From Cerasicoccus sp. TK19100 (GTDB lineage Bacteria; Verrucomicrobiota; Verrucomicrobiia; Opitutales; Cerasicoccaceae), in assembly GCF_027257155.1 (NCBI RefSeq), contig NZ_JAPWDU010000003.1, forward strand, positions 620,001 to 684,000: DNA of 64,000 bases, written 5' to 3'. A program made the translations under genes and the position numbers. Shown one piece after another: positions 8,256 to 17,629 of this stretch (the stretch's first letter is position 1; each line of letters begins with the position of its first letter). Below the pieces are notes generated by a model. It worked only from the letters and a program-made list of their open reading frames with translations. It was not told the origin of the DNA and searched no databases.

Positions 8256-8828
8256 TTAAAGAAGTTGCTCAACGTGCTGCTTGGCGGCGTCGAGTGGCCA
8301 ATGCTCACAGAAGTTCTGCATTTCCACGAGGGCACCCTCGAAGAGGATATAGATCACGGCGCCAGTCTGGGCGTTGGCGGCAGGGTTGTTATTGGGAAAA
8401 TGCTGGCCGACGAGCCGCTCGAAGAGATCGCGCAGCTCTTGCTTGTGGGCGGCGATTTCGGCACGGAGTGGGCTGTCGCAGTTGGGCGTTTCGCAGAGGG
8501 TATTAAGGAAGGCGCAGCCGCGGTAATGGCAGTCCGCCATCCACTGGCCGAGGAAATCGAATGCGGCGAGGATCTTGTCTCTGGGCGAATCCGCGGCATC
8601 GACTGCGTTGTGCAGCCAGGTGTTCCAGGTGACGTGCCGGCCGCGGAGCCAGGCGACACCGAGCTCCTCCTTTGACTTGAAATGGGTGTAGAAGGTGCCC
8701 TTGGCGGTTCCAGCCTCTTTGATGATTTGCTGGATGCCGGCCTGATTATACCCCTGCTCGTAAAAGAGCTTCGAGGCGACCGCCAGGATTTCGTCCCGCT
8801 TGGTCTTGGCTGGTGTGGCTTGCTTCAT
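8256..8828 (-). CDS. TetR/AcrR family transcriptional repressor
   Basis: 190 residues from the ATG at 8826-8828 (MKQATPAKTKRDEILAVASK). The helix-turn-helix spans residues about 12-58 with FYEQGYNQAGIQQIIKEAGT and KGTFYTHFKSKEELG. The ligand-binding half contains DCHYRGCAFLNTLCE, as in the LmrA/YxaF-like subgroup. The frame also allows a start at 8864, but that would place the operator 8847-8862 inside the coding region, so the inner ATG is preferred. It likely represses both itself and the AhpD-like set, through two matching operators. Confidence 0.9.
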   Translation of the reverse strand: MKQATPAKTKRDEILAVASKLFYEQGYNQAGIQQIIKEAGTAKGTFYTHFKSKEELGVAWLRGRHVTWNTWLHNAVDAADSPRDKILAAFDFLGQWMADCHYRGCAFLNTLCETPNCDSPLRAEIAAHKQELRDLFERLVGQHFPNNNPAANAQTGAVIYILFEGALVEMQNFCEHWPLDAAKQHVEQLL

Positions 8829-8846
8829 GGTCGTAATAAAAGCACA

Positions 8847-8862
8847 GACCGACTGGTCGGTC
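8847..8862. promoter_or_regulatory. TetR operator in front of tetR itself
   Basis: GACCGAC-TG-GTCGGTC, seven-base arms, ends 19 bp upstream of the preferred tetR start at 8828. It shares GACCG/CGGTC with the operator at 8215-8232. Confidence 0.7.
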
Positions 8863-8907
8863 AAGTGTGTTTTTGAAAAAAAATTTTGCTGTGCTTAAAT
8901 GTTCGAA

Positions 8908-9050
8908 GGTGGCGGTCGATGTCCCATCGGCCAGAGATTAGTGAAATAGATGGAATCGGTCCACGTTACGCGATGTTGGCGAATTAATACTTGGAGCAAA
9001 TGATTCTCCATCTGCCTACATTGTGGCCGATGAGGACATCGGCCGCCACC
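8908..9050. repeat. Inverted REP-like pair, GGTGGC-headed (copy 1)
   Basis: Left unit GGTGGCGGTCGATGTCCCATC... at 8908-8933 and right unit (inverted) at 9024-9050, 90 bases apart. The right unit reads, on the minus strand, GGTGGCGGCCGATGTCCTCA and continues CGGCCA; each holds a hairpin GGCCGATG/CATCGGCC. The left unit has one base deleted and one substitution. A second, perfect pair is at 34273-34410. Lies between tetR and cheB. Confidence 0.8.
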
Positions 9051-9070
9051 TCAGAGTCCTTGAGTCGCGC

Positions 9071-10111
9071 TTACCCGCCAGTCATCTGCGAGAGGCGGTT
9101 GAGCGCGGCGGGGCCAATCATGTCGATCGACAGGCTTTCGTGGGCGGCCCCGATTTCGACTGCCGCCTTGGGCATGCCGTAGACGACCGAGCTTTCCTGG
9201 TCCTGCGCAATGGTGCGCCAGCCGCGTTCGCGGAGCAGCTTGAGGCCTTCGGCACCGTCTCGGCCCATGCCGGTGAGGATCATGGCTACGCCTGGCTTGG
9301 GCCAGTGCGAGGCCAGGCTTTTAAAGAAGACATCCACCGAGGGACGGTTGACGAGGTGCGTCGGCTCGACGGTAAACTCAAAGATGCCGCCAGTTCTGAT
9401 GCGCATGTGCGCGTCTTGCCCGGCCATATAAACATTGCCCGGTTGCGGCCGCATGCCGTGCTCGGCGAGCTGCACGGGGAGCTTGCAGCGGGCGTTCAGC
9501 CAATCAGCCATGCCGGGGGCGAACTGCGGGTCGACGTGCTGGACGATCCCTACGATGCCGGGGAAATCCTCATCTAGATTACTCAAAACCGTGGCCAAAG
9601 CCTGTGGCCCGCCGGTGGACGAACCAATCGCGATAAAGGGCGGTTTCTCCAGGCTGTGGGCGGAGGGCATTGGAAAGCCGGGGCGCGTGATGCCGGTGCT
9701 GTGGCTAACCGTTGACTTGCCGGCAATCAGGCCGATGCGTTGAATTTTCTCCAACAACGGTTGCGCGCCATCCATGTTGCCGCCGGGCCCCAAGGTGGGG
9801 GTCACCGTGGCGTCGAGCGCTCCGTGGCCCATGGCTTCGTAAACCAGGTCGCCATTGGTCGTCATGGAGGCTGTCACCACGAGGATGGGCACGGGCGATT
9901 TTTCCATGATCTCACGCGTGGCTTCGGCACCGTTCATGACGGGCATCACGAGGTCCATCAAGACCAGGTCCGGCAAATCGGCAGAGCAATAATCGACAGC
10001 CTGTTGGCCATTTTCCGCCGACCAGGCCACAACGTGTTCACCGCTGGACTCCACCACCCGGCGCAAGCACTCGAGGGCGAGATTCATGTCGTTGACCAAG
10101 CCTATTCGCAT
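9071..10111 (-). CDS. cheB: CheB/WspF-type protein-glutamate methylesterase
   Basis: 346 residues. An N-terminal receiver domain (about 1-120) has phosphoacceptor D53 in LVLMDLVMPVMNG; the catalytic domain (about 158-345) has the triad Ser165 (IAIGSSTGGPQAL), His192 (IVQHVDPQF) and Asp285 (TGMGRDGAEG). It removes methyl groups from MCP glutamates, opposing CheR. The opening MRIGLVNDMNLALECLRRVV matches WspF-type regulators, where N-D replaces the usual D-D acidic pair. It is the last gene of a Wsp-ordered array but is cut off from cheA by the oppositely oriented gene 10361-14740, so it must have its own promoter. Confidence 0.93.
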   Translation of the reverse strand: MRIGLVNDMNLALECLRRVVESSGEHVVAWSAENGQQAVDYCSADLPDLVLMDLVMPVMNGAEATREIMEKSPVPILVVTASMTTNGDLVYEAMGHGALDATVTPTLGPGGNMDGAQPLLEKIQRIGLIAGKSTVSHSTGITRPGFPMPSAHSLEKPPFIAIGSSTGGPQALATVLSNLDEDFPGIVGIVQHVDPQFAPGMADWLNARCKLPVQLAEHGMRPQPGNVYMAGQDAHMRIRTGGIFEFTVEPTHLVNRPSVDVFFKSLASHWPKPGVAMILTGMGRDGAEGLKLLRERGWRTIAQDQESSVVYGMPKAAVEIGAAHESLSIDMIGPAALNRLSQMTGG

Positions 10112-10360
10112 GAGCAGGAAATTTCTACGGTCTTTTTTACCAAGGAGTTAACCCCGCGCGAACTTTTAATGCAGTAAAGTTGGGGATACTGGAACGTCTT
10201 CGTTGCTCTGGGGCGGCACGACGGCGTTTTTAACACGAAGTGGCTGGTGGCGAACTAGTGAAGACTTATTTAGAGGCAAATGGGGCACATGTCTCTATCG
10301 CACTAAGCATCTCTGTCATGACTTTAGTCCCCTAAATTAACTTGTCTATTGAGTGAATTC

Positions 10361-13300
10361 ATGTATTACCTTTATTCTATGTTTTCCTACGCAACTGCGA
10401 GACTCTGCTCTCTATTACTAGCTCTATTACTATCAACACTATCACTCTCTGCGGCGAGTCCCTATGCCGGTGATTATTTGGGGACGCTCTCCATTAATGG
10501 CACTGCAAGCGGACGTCTTTTCCTCGCGATTGATAGCGATGGTAACTTCTCGGATTATTCGGAGTTACTTACGGGAACCACGAGCGATGCGGGCGTTATC
10601 ACCTTTGACGCCAACGACTTCGGGTTCACCACTGCCACGATTGACGGGAATTTCTCCTTTGTGGCCACGGGTTCGGCTAACACCCTGAGCTATCGTCTTG
10701 AGGGTGAGAAGTCGGCAGCAGTGTTTTCCAGCCCCTCGCTGGACGATGTGCTGACGCAGACTAACCCACTTAATTACTTTGCCGGTGCTACAGACTTAAT
10801 CTGGGACGGTTCGCAATTCGTTGCCCTGACGAGCCAATCTATCGCAGTATCTAACGACGGTATCAACTGGGAGGTCAGCTCGATTGGCCTGACCGGTGAC
10901 TTTACCCGCATTGCTTATGGTAACGGCGTGTATGTGATCATTGGTGACGGTAATGTAGTCGCCACTTCCACCGATTTGGACACTTGGACGCTTCGCAGCT
11001 CAGGCATCCCTGGTTTAGCGCAGCAGAACATTGAGGAAGTGGTATTCTTCAATGGCCGGTTCTGGGCGGTGAACATTCAATACGCTTACATCAGCTCGGC
11101 GGATGGCGTTAGCTGGACGCAGGAAACACCTTTTCAGGGTGGCTTCGGTGGCTATTCCCGCATGGAAGTCATCAACGGCCAGTTGGTCGTCGCGACTACA
11201 CAGAATGGCAACAGCGCCAACACCGTTTTTTATACATCTGCCAATGGCCGTGATTTTACTGGACCGACTGCCGGGGTAAACATTGGCGGCACACCAGTTT
11301 CGATTGTGGCAGGCAATGGCGTAATCCTCGCGGCCTCCACGGGCGGGCTGGCGATTTCAACGGATGGCGTCACGTTTTCGCGCATAACATCGTCGCTCCC
11401 CGCATCCTATCCGCGGGCGATGGTGTTTGACGGCACGAAGTTTATCGCTGCCTGGTATAACAGCTTTCACACGTCAACAGATGGCGTCAGCTGGACGGCC
11501 AGCACCGGCCCCGGCGGAGACATGGAGGCCATGGCAGTCAACGGTTCGACGGTAGTCGCTGTGGGGGAGGAGCCCTTTCACTCCACTGACGGCGGTGCCT
11601 CCTGGAATGCCACCTCGACTAATGCACTAGGCAGCACGCAAGCTTATGAAGTGGTCGCGGGTAACGGCGTCTTCCTGTTCCAAGCCGACGGCTTGAATAC
11701 CTTTCGCTCGACCGATGGTGAAACGTTTACCGACATCGGGCTGCAACTGGACGGCATCGGCTACGGCAACGGAATCTTTGCGGCCTATGACCGGGTCAAC
11801 GACAAGCTGGTGTATTCCGTGGACGGTCTGGAGTGGTTTGACGCCATCGTGGCCGTGGATCCGCTTTACGTTTCCTATGGTAATGTTGTCTTCAACGGCG
11901 AAGTCTTTTACAAGAATGGCCTCGTCTCTACCGACGGCATTAACTGGGACTGGGCAGAGGACGTATCGAGCTTTGGCAGTGATGTCCGCCGCGGCGGTAA
12001 CGGTGAGTTGATCAACTACGGCAGCGGCCCGACCTACCAAATATCTCTGGATAACGGCAAAACCTTCCAAGGGCGTAACCTCAGCAACCAGCAGGCCCAC
12101 GCCGCTGCTTATGGCAACGGACTCTGGGTCATGGGCTTCAGCAGTGGTTACTACGCATACGGGCCAAGCTTGGATTCGTTGGCCTCCGGTCGCTACAGCG
12201 AAGGCGTCGAGACTCCCAGCATTCGCTCCATGAATTTCCTGGGCGACGTCTTTTATGGTTCTTTGGAAGACAATCGCGTGATCCTCTCAACCGACGGCAA
12301 AAACTGGGTCCCGAAAACCTTAGGTGCCAATGTGCGCTTGGTGAGCTCCGCGCAGTCCGGCCCATTGGGTATCTTCACGGGGGACGACGCAACGGTCTTC
12401 ACCGTCGACCTGGGCGGCTCTTTCCTGCGGCCCTTCATCGTCGAGCAACCGGTTGGTGTTGCTGCGGATGAGTTGGATGTCGTCACGTTGACGGCCTCAG
12501 TGGGCAATAGTGCTGGTGCCACTTATATTTGGACCAAGGACGGCGTGCCGGTCGCAAACCTCCTCAACGTCTCTGGTGCTGATACCGCCAGCATTACCTT
12601 CGACGGCATTCGCGCTGACCAGGCTGGCGACTATCGCCTGATCGTAGTCGGTCCTGATGGTGGTGCGATTACCGAGGTGGCTACCGTGACGGTTGAGCCG
12701 CTGGCAGTCTTCACGACTCAACCGCAATCCGCCACGGCAACCGACGGCGGCAGCGTCACTTTTACTTCAGAAGTCGACGACGAAACCGCGACCTTCCAGT
12801 GGTATAAAAACGGCGTCGAGCTGCCCGGCGAAACCGATAGCTCGCTTTCGCTCAGCGGCCTGACCACCGCCAGTGCTGGCATCTACACCGTAGTGGCGAC
12901 GAATGTGATTGGTCCGCAGGAGAGCTTGCCCGCCGCCTTGAGCATCAGCGCCGCCTCGGGACCGACTTTGAATACCAGCTTCATGGCCAACGTGCCGGAT
13001 GATGCGCCGTTTAATAACACGCGCGACACCATGTATTCCTTTGCTGAGCAAGGGGACAAACTCATCGTTGGCGGCTATTTCCAAGTCACGAGCAGTCCGC
13101 GCACCTCCAGCCTGATGCGACTCAATGCAGATGGAACGCGGGACACCAGCTATGTTGGGGCTCAGATTGAATACAGCGGCCTAGGGATCGTTGAGGAGAT
13201 GTGTTTTGACGATCAAGGCCGCCTTTATATCGGCGGCAGCTATCAGTTTCCCGGTCAGGGCGTGGGCGTCTATGACACGAATGGAAATCTCCTTAAGACA

Positions 13301-14740
13301 TTCAACACGTATTACCGGGTGGTGGATTATAAACTGCTTTCTTACGGCACGCGCATGGTAGTCGTAGCCAATATGTATCAGTTTAACAGCTACTTCGCTC
13401 GGGGGGGTATCGCGGAAATTAACACCGAAACACTCACGCACAACACCAGCTTCACTAGCAAGGTGAATACTGCGTTGGGTAATTTCTATCCGCTGGGCGC
13501 TGCGATTCAGTCTAACGGTAAACTCGTTTTCTTTGGTTACCATGGCACCAGCAGTAGCAGCCCGATGAAGCTCATGCGCCTCAATACGGACGGCACCAAG
13601 GACACCTCGTTTACCGAGTCCACCTTCACCGGTTCAGGAACCCTGGGCGGCTATGAACTGGTGCTCGATGACGACGAGAACATCTTCGTGCTCACCAATA
13701 ACGTAACGCACGTGGGCGGCGTTGAGGTGGCTTACTCCCGCGTGCAGAAGTTTAGCCCCAATGGCGTGCTCGACCCAACCTTCGGTGCCGCACAAAATGG
13801 CGACACGACTTTCTATCGTCAAATGGCTTATGTCGGCGACCGCACCCTCGTATTGGGCTATGATGAGATCACCGCGATCAGCACTGAAGACGGCAGCACG
13901 CTTCCGATCAACTTCGGAACCGGCGTGCCATCCGCGCAATACCTCGGCGCGATTCAGGGCATTCAGCGCGTTTCGGACGGCTTCATGGTCGGGGGTAAGT
14001 TCTCCAGCTTCGATGGCCAGCCGACCAACGGCATCGCCTACTACCAGATCCCGACCTCGACGGGTCCATCGCTGCCGCTGACCATCGTTCAGCAGCCGGA
14101 GAGCGTGGTCGATCGCCTTGGTCAACCTGGCCGCCTGGTGGTTGCTGCGACCGGCTCTGGTCTGCGCTATGAGTGGTATCACGACGGCGTGCTCGTCGAC
14201 GGTGAGTTCTCCAACCAGCTCCAAACCGATGCGCTGACTGCCGGTGATTCGGGCCTCTACAAGGTCATTGTTTACGACAAGGACGACAACTTTGTGGAGA
14301 GTAATGAAGTTAGTGTCAGCATTCCCGACGCGCCGGTTGCCTCAAGCAGCTTTGCCGATTGGGCATTATACAACCTGCCTCCTGGCAGCGATTTCACCCT
14401 CGACGGCGACTTGAATAACAACGGTCAACCTGACGGCCTGGACTTCATTTTCGGCTCCGGCGTTCGCCCAACAACGGGCACGCAAACGGGCGCGCAGCTG
14501 GGCATCGGTGGCGATGAAGAATACCTGACCTTCAGCGTGCGTCGCCGCCGTGGAGCGACTGGCTTGAACATTTCGCCCAAGGCGGCCCCGACACTAGCGG
14601 GATTAGCCAATGGTGGCTCCAATGTGCAGCAGGTGTCCTCCGCGATCGATGGCGAGTTCGAAGTCATTACCTATCGCGCCACGTTCTCCATCGACGCTAC
14701 GGGTGCGGCCTTCTACATGGTGACCGTCGCCGAAGACTAA
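10361..14740 (+). CDS. Giant secreted protein with BNR-like, Ig-like and delta-60 repeat domains
   Basis: About 1459 residues from the ATG at 10361 (ATG 10379 and TTG 10349 are alternatives). A signal peptide (LCSLLLALLLSTLSLSAASP) comes first. Residues about 140-690 carry repeated strand-turn motifs of the form STDGxxW / SNDGINWEV / TDGVSWTAS, as in BNR/Ycf48-like beta-propellers. Two Ig-like domains follow (about 695-780 and 790-865, with YKNGVELPG), then delta-60/DUF5122-type repeats (LNADGTRDTSY, LNTDGTKDTSF, FSPNGVLDPTF), a third Ig-like domain (YEWYHDGVLVDG) and a C-terminal block with a calcium-binding-like DLNNNGQPDGLDF. No sorting signal of the PEP-CTERM kind is seen. It splits the chemosensory cluster. 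A surface or adhesin role is inferred only. Confidence 0.85.
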   Translation: MYYLYSMFSYATARLCSLLLALLLSTLSLSAASPYAGDYLGTLSINGTASGRLFLAIDSDGNFSDYSELLTGTTSDAGVITFDANDFGFTTATIDGNFSFVATGSANTLSYRLEGEKSAAVFSSPSLDDVLTQTNPLNYFAGATDLIWDGSQFVALTSQSIAVSNDGINWEVSSIGLTGDFTRIAYGNGVYVIIGDGNVVATSTDLDTWTLRSSGIPGLAQQNIEEVVFFNGRFWAVNIQYAYISSADGVSWTQETPFQGGFGGYSRMEVINGQLVVATTQNGNSANTVFYTSANGRDFTGPTAGVNIGGTPVSIVAGNGVILAASTGGLAISTDGVTFSRITSSLPASYPRAMVFDGTKFIAAWYNSFHTSTDGVSWTASTGPGGDMEAMAVNGSTVVAVGEEPFHSTDGGASWNATSTNALGSTQAYEVVAGNGVFLFQADGLNTFRSTDGETFTDIGLQLDGIGYGNGIFAAYDRVNDKLVYSVDGLEWFDAIVAVDPLYVSYGNVVFNGEVFYKNGLVSTDGINWDWAEDVSSFGSDVRRGGNGELINYGSGPTYQISLDNGKTFQGRNLSNQQAHAAAYGNGLWVMGFSSGYYAYGPSLDSLASGRYSEGVETPSIRSMNFLGDVFYGSLEDNRVILSTDGKNWVPKTLGANVRLVSSAQSGPLGIFTGDDATVFTVDLGGSFLRPFIVEQPVGVAADELDVVTLTASVGNSAGATYIWTKDGVPVANLLNVSGADTASITFDGIRADQAGDYRLIVVGPDGGAITEVATVTVEPLAVFTTQPQSATATDGGSVTFTSEVDDETATFQWYKNGVELPGETDSSLSLSGLTTASAGIYTVVATNVIGPQESLPAALSISAASGPTLNTSFMANVPDDAPFNNTRDTMYSFAEQGDKLIVGGYFQVTSSPRTSSLMRLNADGTRDTSYVGAQIEYSGLGIVEEMCFDDQGRLYIGGSYQFPGQGVGVYDTNGNLLKTFNTYYRVVDYKLLSYGTRMVVVANMYQFNSYFARGGIAEINTETLTHNTSFTSKVNTALGNFYPLGAAIQSNGKLVFFGYHGTSSSSPMKLMRLNTDGTKDTSFTESTFTGSGTLGGYELVLDDDENIFVLTNNVTHVGGVEVAYSRVQKFSPNGVLDPTFGAAQNGDTTFYRQMAYVGDRTLVLGYDEITAISTEDGSTLPINFGTGVPSAQYLGAIQGIQRVSDGFMVGGKFSSFDGQPTNGIAYYQIPTSTGPSLPLTIVQQPESVVDRLGQPGRLVVAATGSGLRYEWYHDGVLVDGEFSNQLQTDALTAGDSGLYKVIVYDKDDNFVESNEVSVSIPDAPVASSSFADWALYNLPPGSDFTLDGDLNNNGQPDGLDFIFGSGVRPTTGTQTGAQLGIGGDEEYLTFSVRRRRGATGLNISPKAAPTLAGLANGGSNVQQVSSAIDGEFEVITYRATFSIDATGAAFYMVTVAED

Positions 14741-14741
14741 A

Positions 14742-14756
14742 CTTTGCGATACAAAG
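14742..14756. repeat. CTTTG-CGATA-CAAAG palindrome at the stop codon
   Basis: A degenerate member of the ACTTTGC...GCAAAGT family; five-base perfect arms begin two bases after the TAA of the giant secreted protein. Other copies are at 27680, 31765, 32067, 33726, 44603, 48589, 48706 and 56383. Confidence 0.6.
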
Positions 14757-14765
14757 CTTCTCAAC

Positions 14766-14802
14766 GCGCGCCGATAGCCAACTGGTTGTCGGCGCGCTTT
14801 TT
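14766..14802 (+). terminator. Terminator of the giant secreted protein gene
   Basis: Nine-base perfect stem GCGCGCCGA / TCGGCGCGC (14766-14774 and 14789-14797) followed by five T. It reaches the stop codon of the convergent cheA gene, so it may protect both transcripts from read-through. Confidence 0.85.
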
Positions 14803-17629
14803 AGTCGATCAAGTCCCGGACGGCTTGGATAAAGGTGTCGTCCTGGAAGGAGCTCTTGGTCAGGTAGTAGTCGGCTCCGGCTTCGAGGCCTTTGATGCGG
14901 TCTTCCTCGCGGTCTTTGTAGGAGACGACGATCACGGGGAGATTTTCCAGGCGGTTGTCGCTGCGGATCTTGGAAACGAACTCATAGCCGTTCATGCGGG
15001 GCATGTCGATGTCGCTCACGACGAGGTCGAACTCGCCCAGGCGCACGGCGTTCCAGCCATCGGCACCGTCCACGGCAACCTCGACGGCGTAGCCCGCATT
15101 TTCGAGGAGCTGGCGCTCGGTCTCGCGCACGGTGATGGAGTCGTCGACCACCAGAATGCGCTTGCGGTTGGATGCCGCCGCGATTGCTTCGCCACGCTTG
15201 GTCTCGAGGCGCGCGCCGCCGGAGAGCAGCTTATCAATCGAGGCAATGAGGTCCTCGACATCGAGGATCAGAATTGGCTCACCGTTCTCCATGAGCGAGG
15301 CGGAGCTAACGCCCGGCACCTTGCCCAAACGCCGGTCCAGCGGGCGGACGACCAGGTCGGCTTCGCCAATTAAATTATCCACTTCGATGCCGTAAAGTTG
15401 GTTGCGATCATTGACGACCACGATGTCCAGATGCGGCGTGGTGGTGTTGACCGCACCGGCAAAGCCGAGCGCCGAACGCGCGGGTGCCAGGCCGACGTTT
15501 TGCCCCTCCAGCTCGAAATATTGGCGGTTTTCGACCATTTTCAGGTCTTTGTAATCCATGCGCAAAGTGCGGGCGATGCGGCTCAGCGGGAAGGCATAGG
15601 GCTCGCCGTCGATGTCGGCCAGCAGTGCGCGTATGACGGATCGCGTGATCGGCACCTGCAAATGGAAGGTCGTGCCCGCGCCAACGGCAGTCTTGATCCG
15701 CGCCTGCCCGCCGATCTGCTGCATGAGCGTCTGCACGACGTCCAGGCCGACGCCGCGGCCGGAAATTTCCGTAACCTTACCTGCGGTGGAAAAGCCCGGC
15801 AGAAAAAGAAACTCCAGCACTTCGTCCTCACTCATTTGGGCGACCATCTCGTCGGTCGCAAACTGCTTTTCAACGACCTTCTTGCGGAGCTTATCCACGT
15901 CGATCCCGCGACCGTCGTCCTTGACTTCGACGACGAGCATGCCGGCGCTGTGGCGGGCACTGAGAATGAGTGAGCCGGTGGCATCCTTGCCGGTGGCGGT
16001 GCGGTCTTCCGGCATTTCGAGGCCGTGGTCGCAGGCGTTGCGGAGGATGTGGTTGAGCGGCGCTTCGAGGCGCTCCAGGATGTCGCGGTCGACCGGTGTT
16101 TCCTTGCCCTCGATGTCGAAGCGGACCTGCTTGCCCAGCGTGCGCGCGACATCGCGGACCATACGCGGGAAGCCCTGCACGCCGTCGTTAAACGGGCGCA
16201 TCCGGCTGGCCAGCACCTCGCGGTATAGCCGGTCGGAGAGCAGGGTGTTGCGGCGGGCAAAGGCGTCAAAATGCTCCAACTGCTCACGGACAAGCGTCAG
16301 CGCCCGCTCGGCGGATTGGCGGACTTGCTCGAAGTGAACGCGGGACTCCGGCTCCAGCTCGATGCGGTCCAGGATGCGGTCACTGCTGTTGATTCGGCTG
16401 CTCAGCTCACTCTGCGCTTCCTTGAGGCGGAGCAGGGTGTCGCGGAAATTTTCCAACTGCCCGGTTTCGACGACGGTTTCCGCCGCGAGGCCCATGAGGC
16501 GGTTGAGGCTGTCGGCGGACACGCGGACTACGCTGTCGGCCTTTTTCTCGTTGGTGGTGGCGGCGGGGGCTGGCTTGGCGCGTTCGCGGCGGGCGGGCTT
16601 GGTGGAAGGTGCTTTGGCGGGCTCGGCCGATTTCTCCGGCTCGGGCGTCGGCTCCAGTGCGGCGGGCGCGGGTTCCGGTTCAGGCTCCGGCGCGGCGCTA
16701 AGGAGGGTTTCTCCGGCCAGCGTGCGCTGCAGGTCGTCCATGATCGACGAATAATCCTCAGCATGCTGCTCGGGCCAGTCAGCGAGTTCGGCATCGGGGG
16801 CGGCGGAAAATTGCCGCAGGTAATCGGCGGCCCGGTCGAAGTTGGCCACGTGCTCAGGCGCGAGCTTGATGTCGCCGCGGATCGCAGCGTTAAAGGAATC
16901 TTCGACGAGCTTGGCCATCTCGACGGCGGCCATGAGGCCCACGATGCGGGCGGCACCTTTCATCGAGTGGGCGGCGCGCATCAGCGGCTCCATTGCCTTT
17001 TCGTCGGCGGAAGCGGGGTCGAAATCTTTCAGCGCGTCCTTCAGCGCGCCAACTTGCTGCTCGGCCTCCATGCGGTAGAGGTCGATCATGGAAAGGTCGG
17101 GCGTTTGCTTGGGCGGCTTGATGGTGCGGGCCGGCTTGGCCGGGGCCTTCGCTTGTGCTGGCGGGGTGGCTGTTTTGGCTGGCTCCGGCGTGGGTTCGGC
17201 TTGGGGCGGAGCTTCGGGAATGCCGCCCGCGGCCTGGATTTGGGCGAGGCCCTTGCAAACTTCATCCGCCCAGGCAGCATTATCCTTGAGCCATGGGCCC
17301 ATCTTCTCCTCGGACTGCTTTCCGGATTCGACGAGGATATCGACGGCGTTAAAGAGCCAGTCGAGCTGATCCGAGCCGAGCGTCACCTCGCCCTTGCCCG
17401 CGGCGACCATGAGGTCTTCCAAGTTGTGCGCGACCTTGCCCACCATGTCGAGGCCCACGATTCGCGCGGCCCCCTTGAGCGAGTGCGCGGCGCGCATGAG
17501 GCCGTCGATGTCCGCCGAGGCTGGATCGGATTCCCACGCCACGAGCCCTTCATTGAGCGCAGCGCCCTGCGTTTCGACCTCCTGCTGGTACAGGTCGAGC
17601 ATCGGGAAACTATCGGGGACGTCGCTCAC
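14801..17629 (-). CDS. cheA: WspE-like hybrid CheA histidine kinase with two HPt domains and a receiver
   Basis: 942 residues from a GTG at 17627-17629, which overlaps the upstream cheW stop as GTGA; longer reading upstream is out-of-frame cheW. Order: HPt1 with H49 (MRAAHSLKGAARIVGL), HPt2 with H221 (MRAAHSMKGAARIVGL), a Pro/Ala/Glu-rich linker (about 310-365), dimerisation helix, HATPase (N-box HILRNACDHGLE near 528-538, G boxes DDGRGID and GRGVGLD), CheW-like domain (about 660-800), and a C-terminal receiver with D873 (VVSDIDMPRMNG). CheA fused to a receiver after CheW is the WspE/PilL/ChpA-like layout. The two near-identical HPt motifs suggest an internal duplication. Confidence 0.95.
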   Translation of the reverse strand: MSDVPDSFPMLDLYQQEVETQGAALNEGLVAWESDPASADIDGLMRAAHSLKGAARIVGLDMVGKVAHNLEDLMVAAGKGEVTLGSDQLDWLFNAVDILVESGKQSEEKMGPWLKDNAAWADEVCKGLAQIQAAGGIPEAPPQAEPTPEPAKTATPPAQAKAPAKPARTIKPPKQTPDLSMIDLYRMEAEQQVGALKDALKDFDPASADEKAMEPLMRAAHSMKGAARIVGLMAAVEMAKLVEDSFNAAIRGDIKLAPEHVANFDRAADYLRQFSAAPDAELADWPEQHAEDYSSIMDDLQRTLAGETLLSAAPEPEPEPAPAALEPTPEPEKSAEPAKAPSTKPARRERAKPAPAATTNEKKADSVVRVSADSLNRLMGLAAETVVETGQLENFRDTLLRLKEAQSELSSRINSSDRILDRIELEPESRVHFEQVRQSAERALTLVREQLEHFDAFARRNTLLSDRLYREVLASRMRPFNDGVQGFPRMVRDVARTLGKQVRFDIEGKETPVDRDILERLEAPLNHILRNACDHGLEMPEDRTATGKDATGSLILSARHSAGMLVVEVKDDGRGIDVDKLRKKVVEKQFATDEMVAQMSEDEVLEFLFLPGFSTAGKVTEISGRGVGLDVVQTLMQQIGGQARIKTAVGAGTTFHLQVPITRSVIRALLADIDGEPYAFPLSRIARTLRMDYKDLKMVENRQYFELEGQNVGLAPARSALGFAGAVNTTTPHLDIVVVNDRNQLYGIEVDNLIGEADLVVRPLDRRLGKVPGVSSASLMENGEPILILDVEDLIASIDKLLSGGARLETKRGEAIAAASNRKRILVVDDSITVRETERQLLENAGYAVEVAVDGADGWNAVRLGEFDLVVSDIDMPRMNGYEFVSKIRSDNRLENLPVIVVSYKDREEDRIKGLEAGADYYLTKSSFQDDTFIQAVRDLID

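Noticed and set aside
7476-8675. 399-codon plus-strand frame across the AhpD-like and tetR genes
   Set aside because: Covers the opposite strand of two well-supported genes plus their intergenic operator; no family features.
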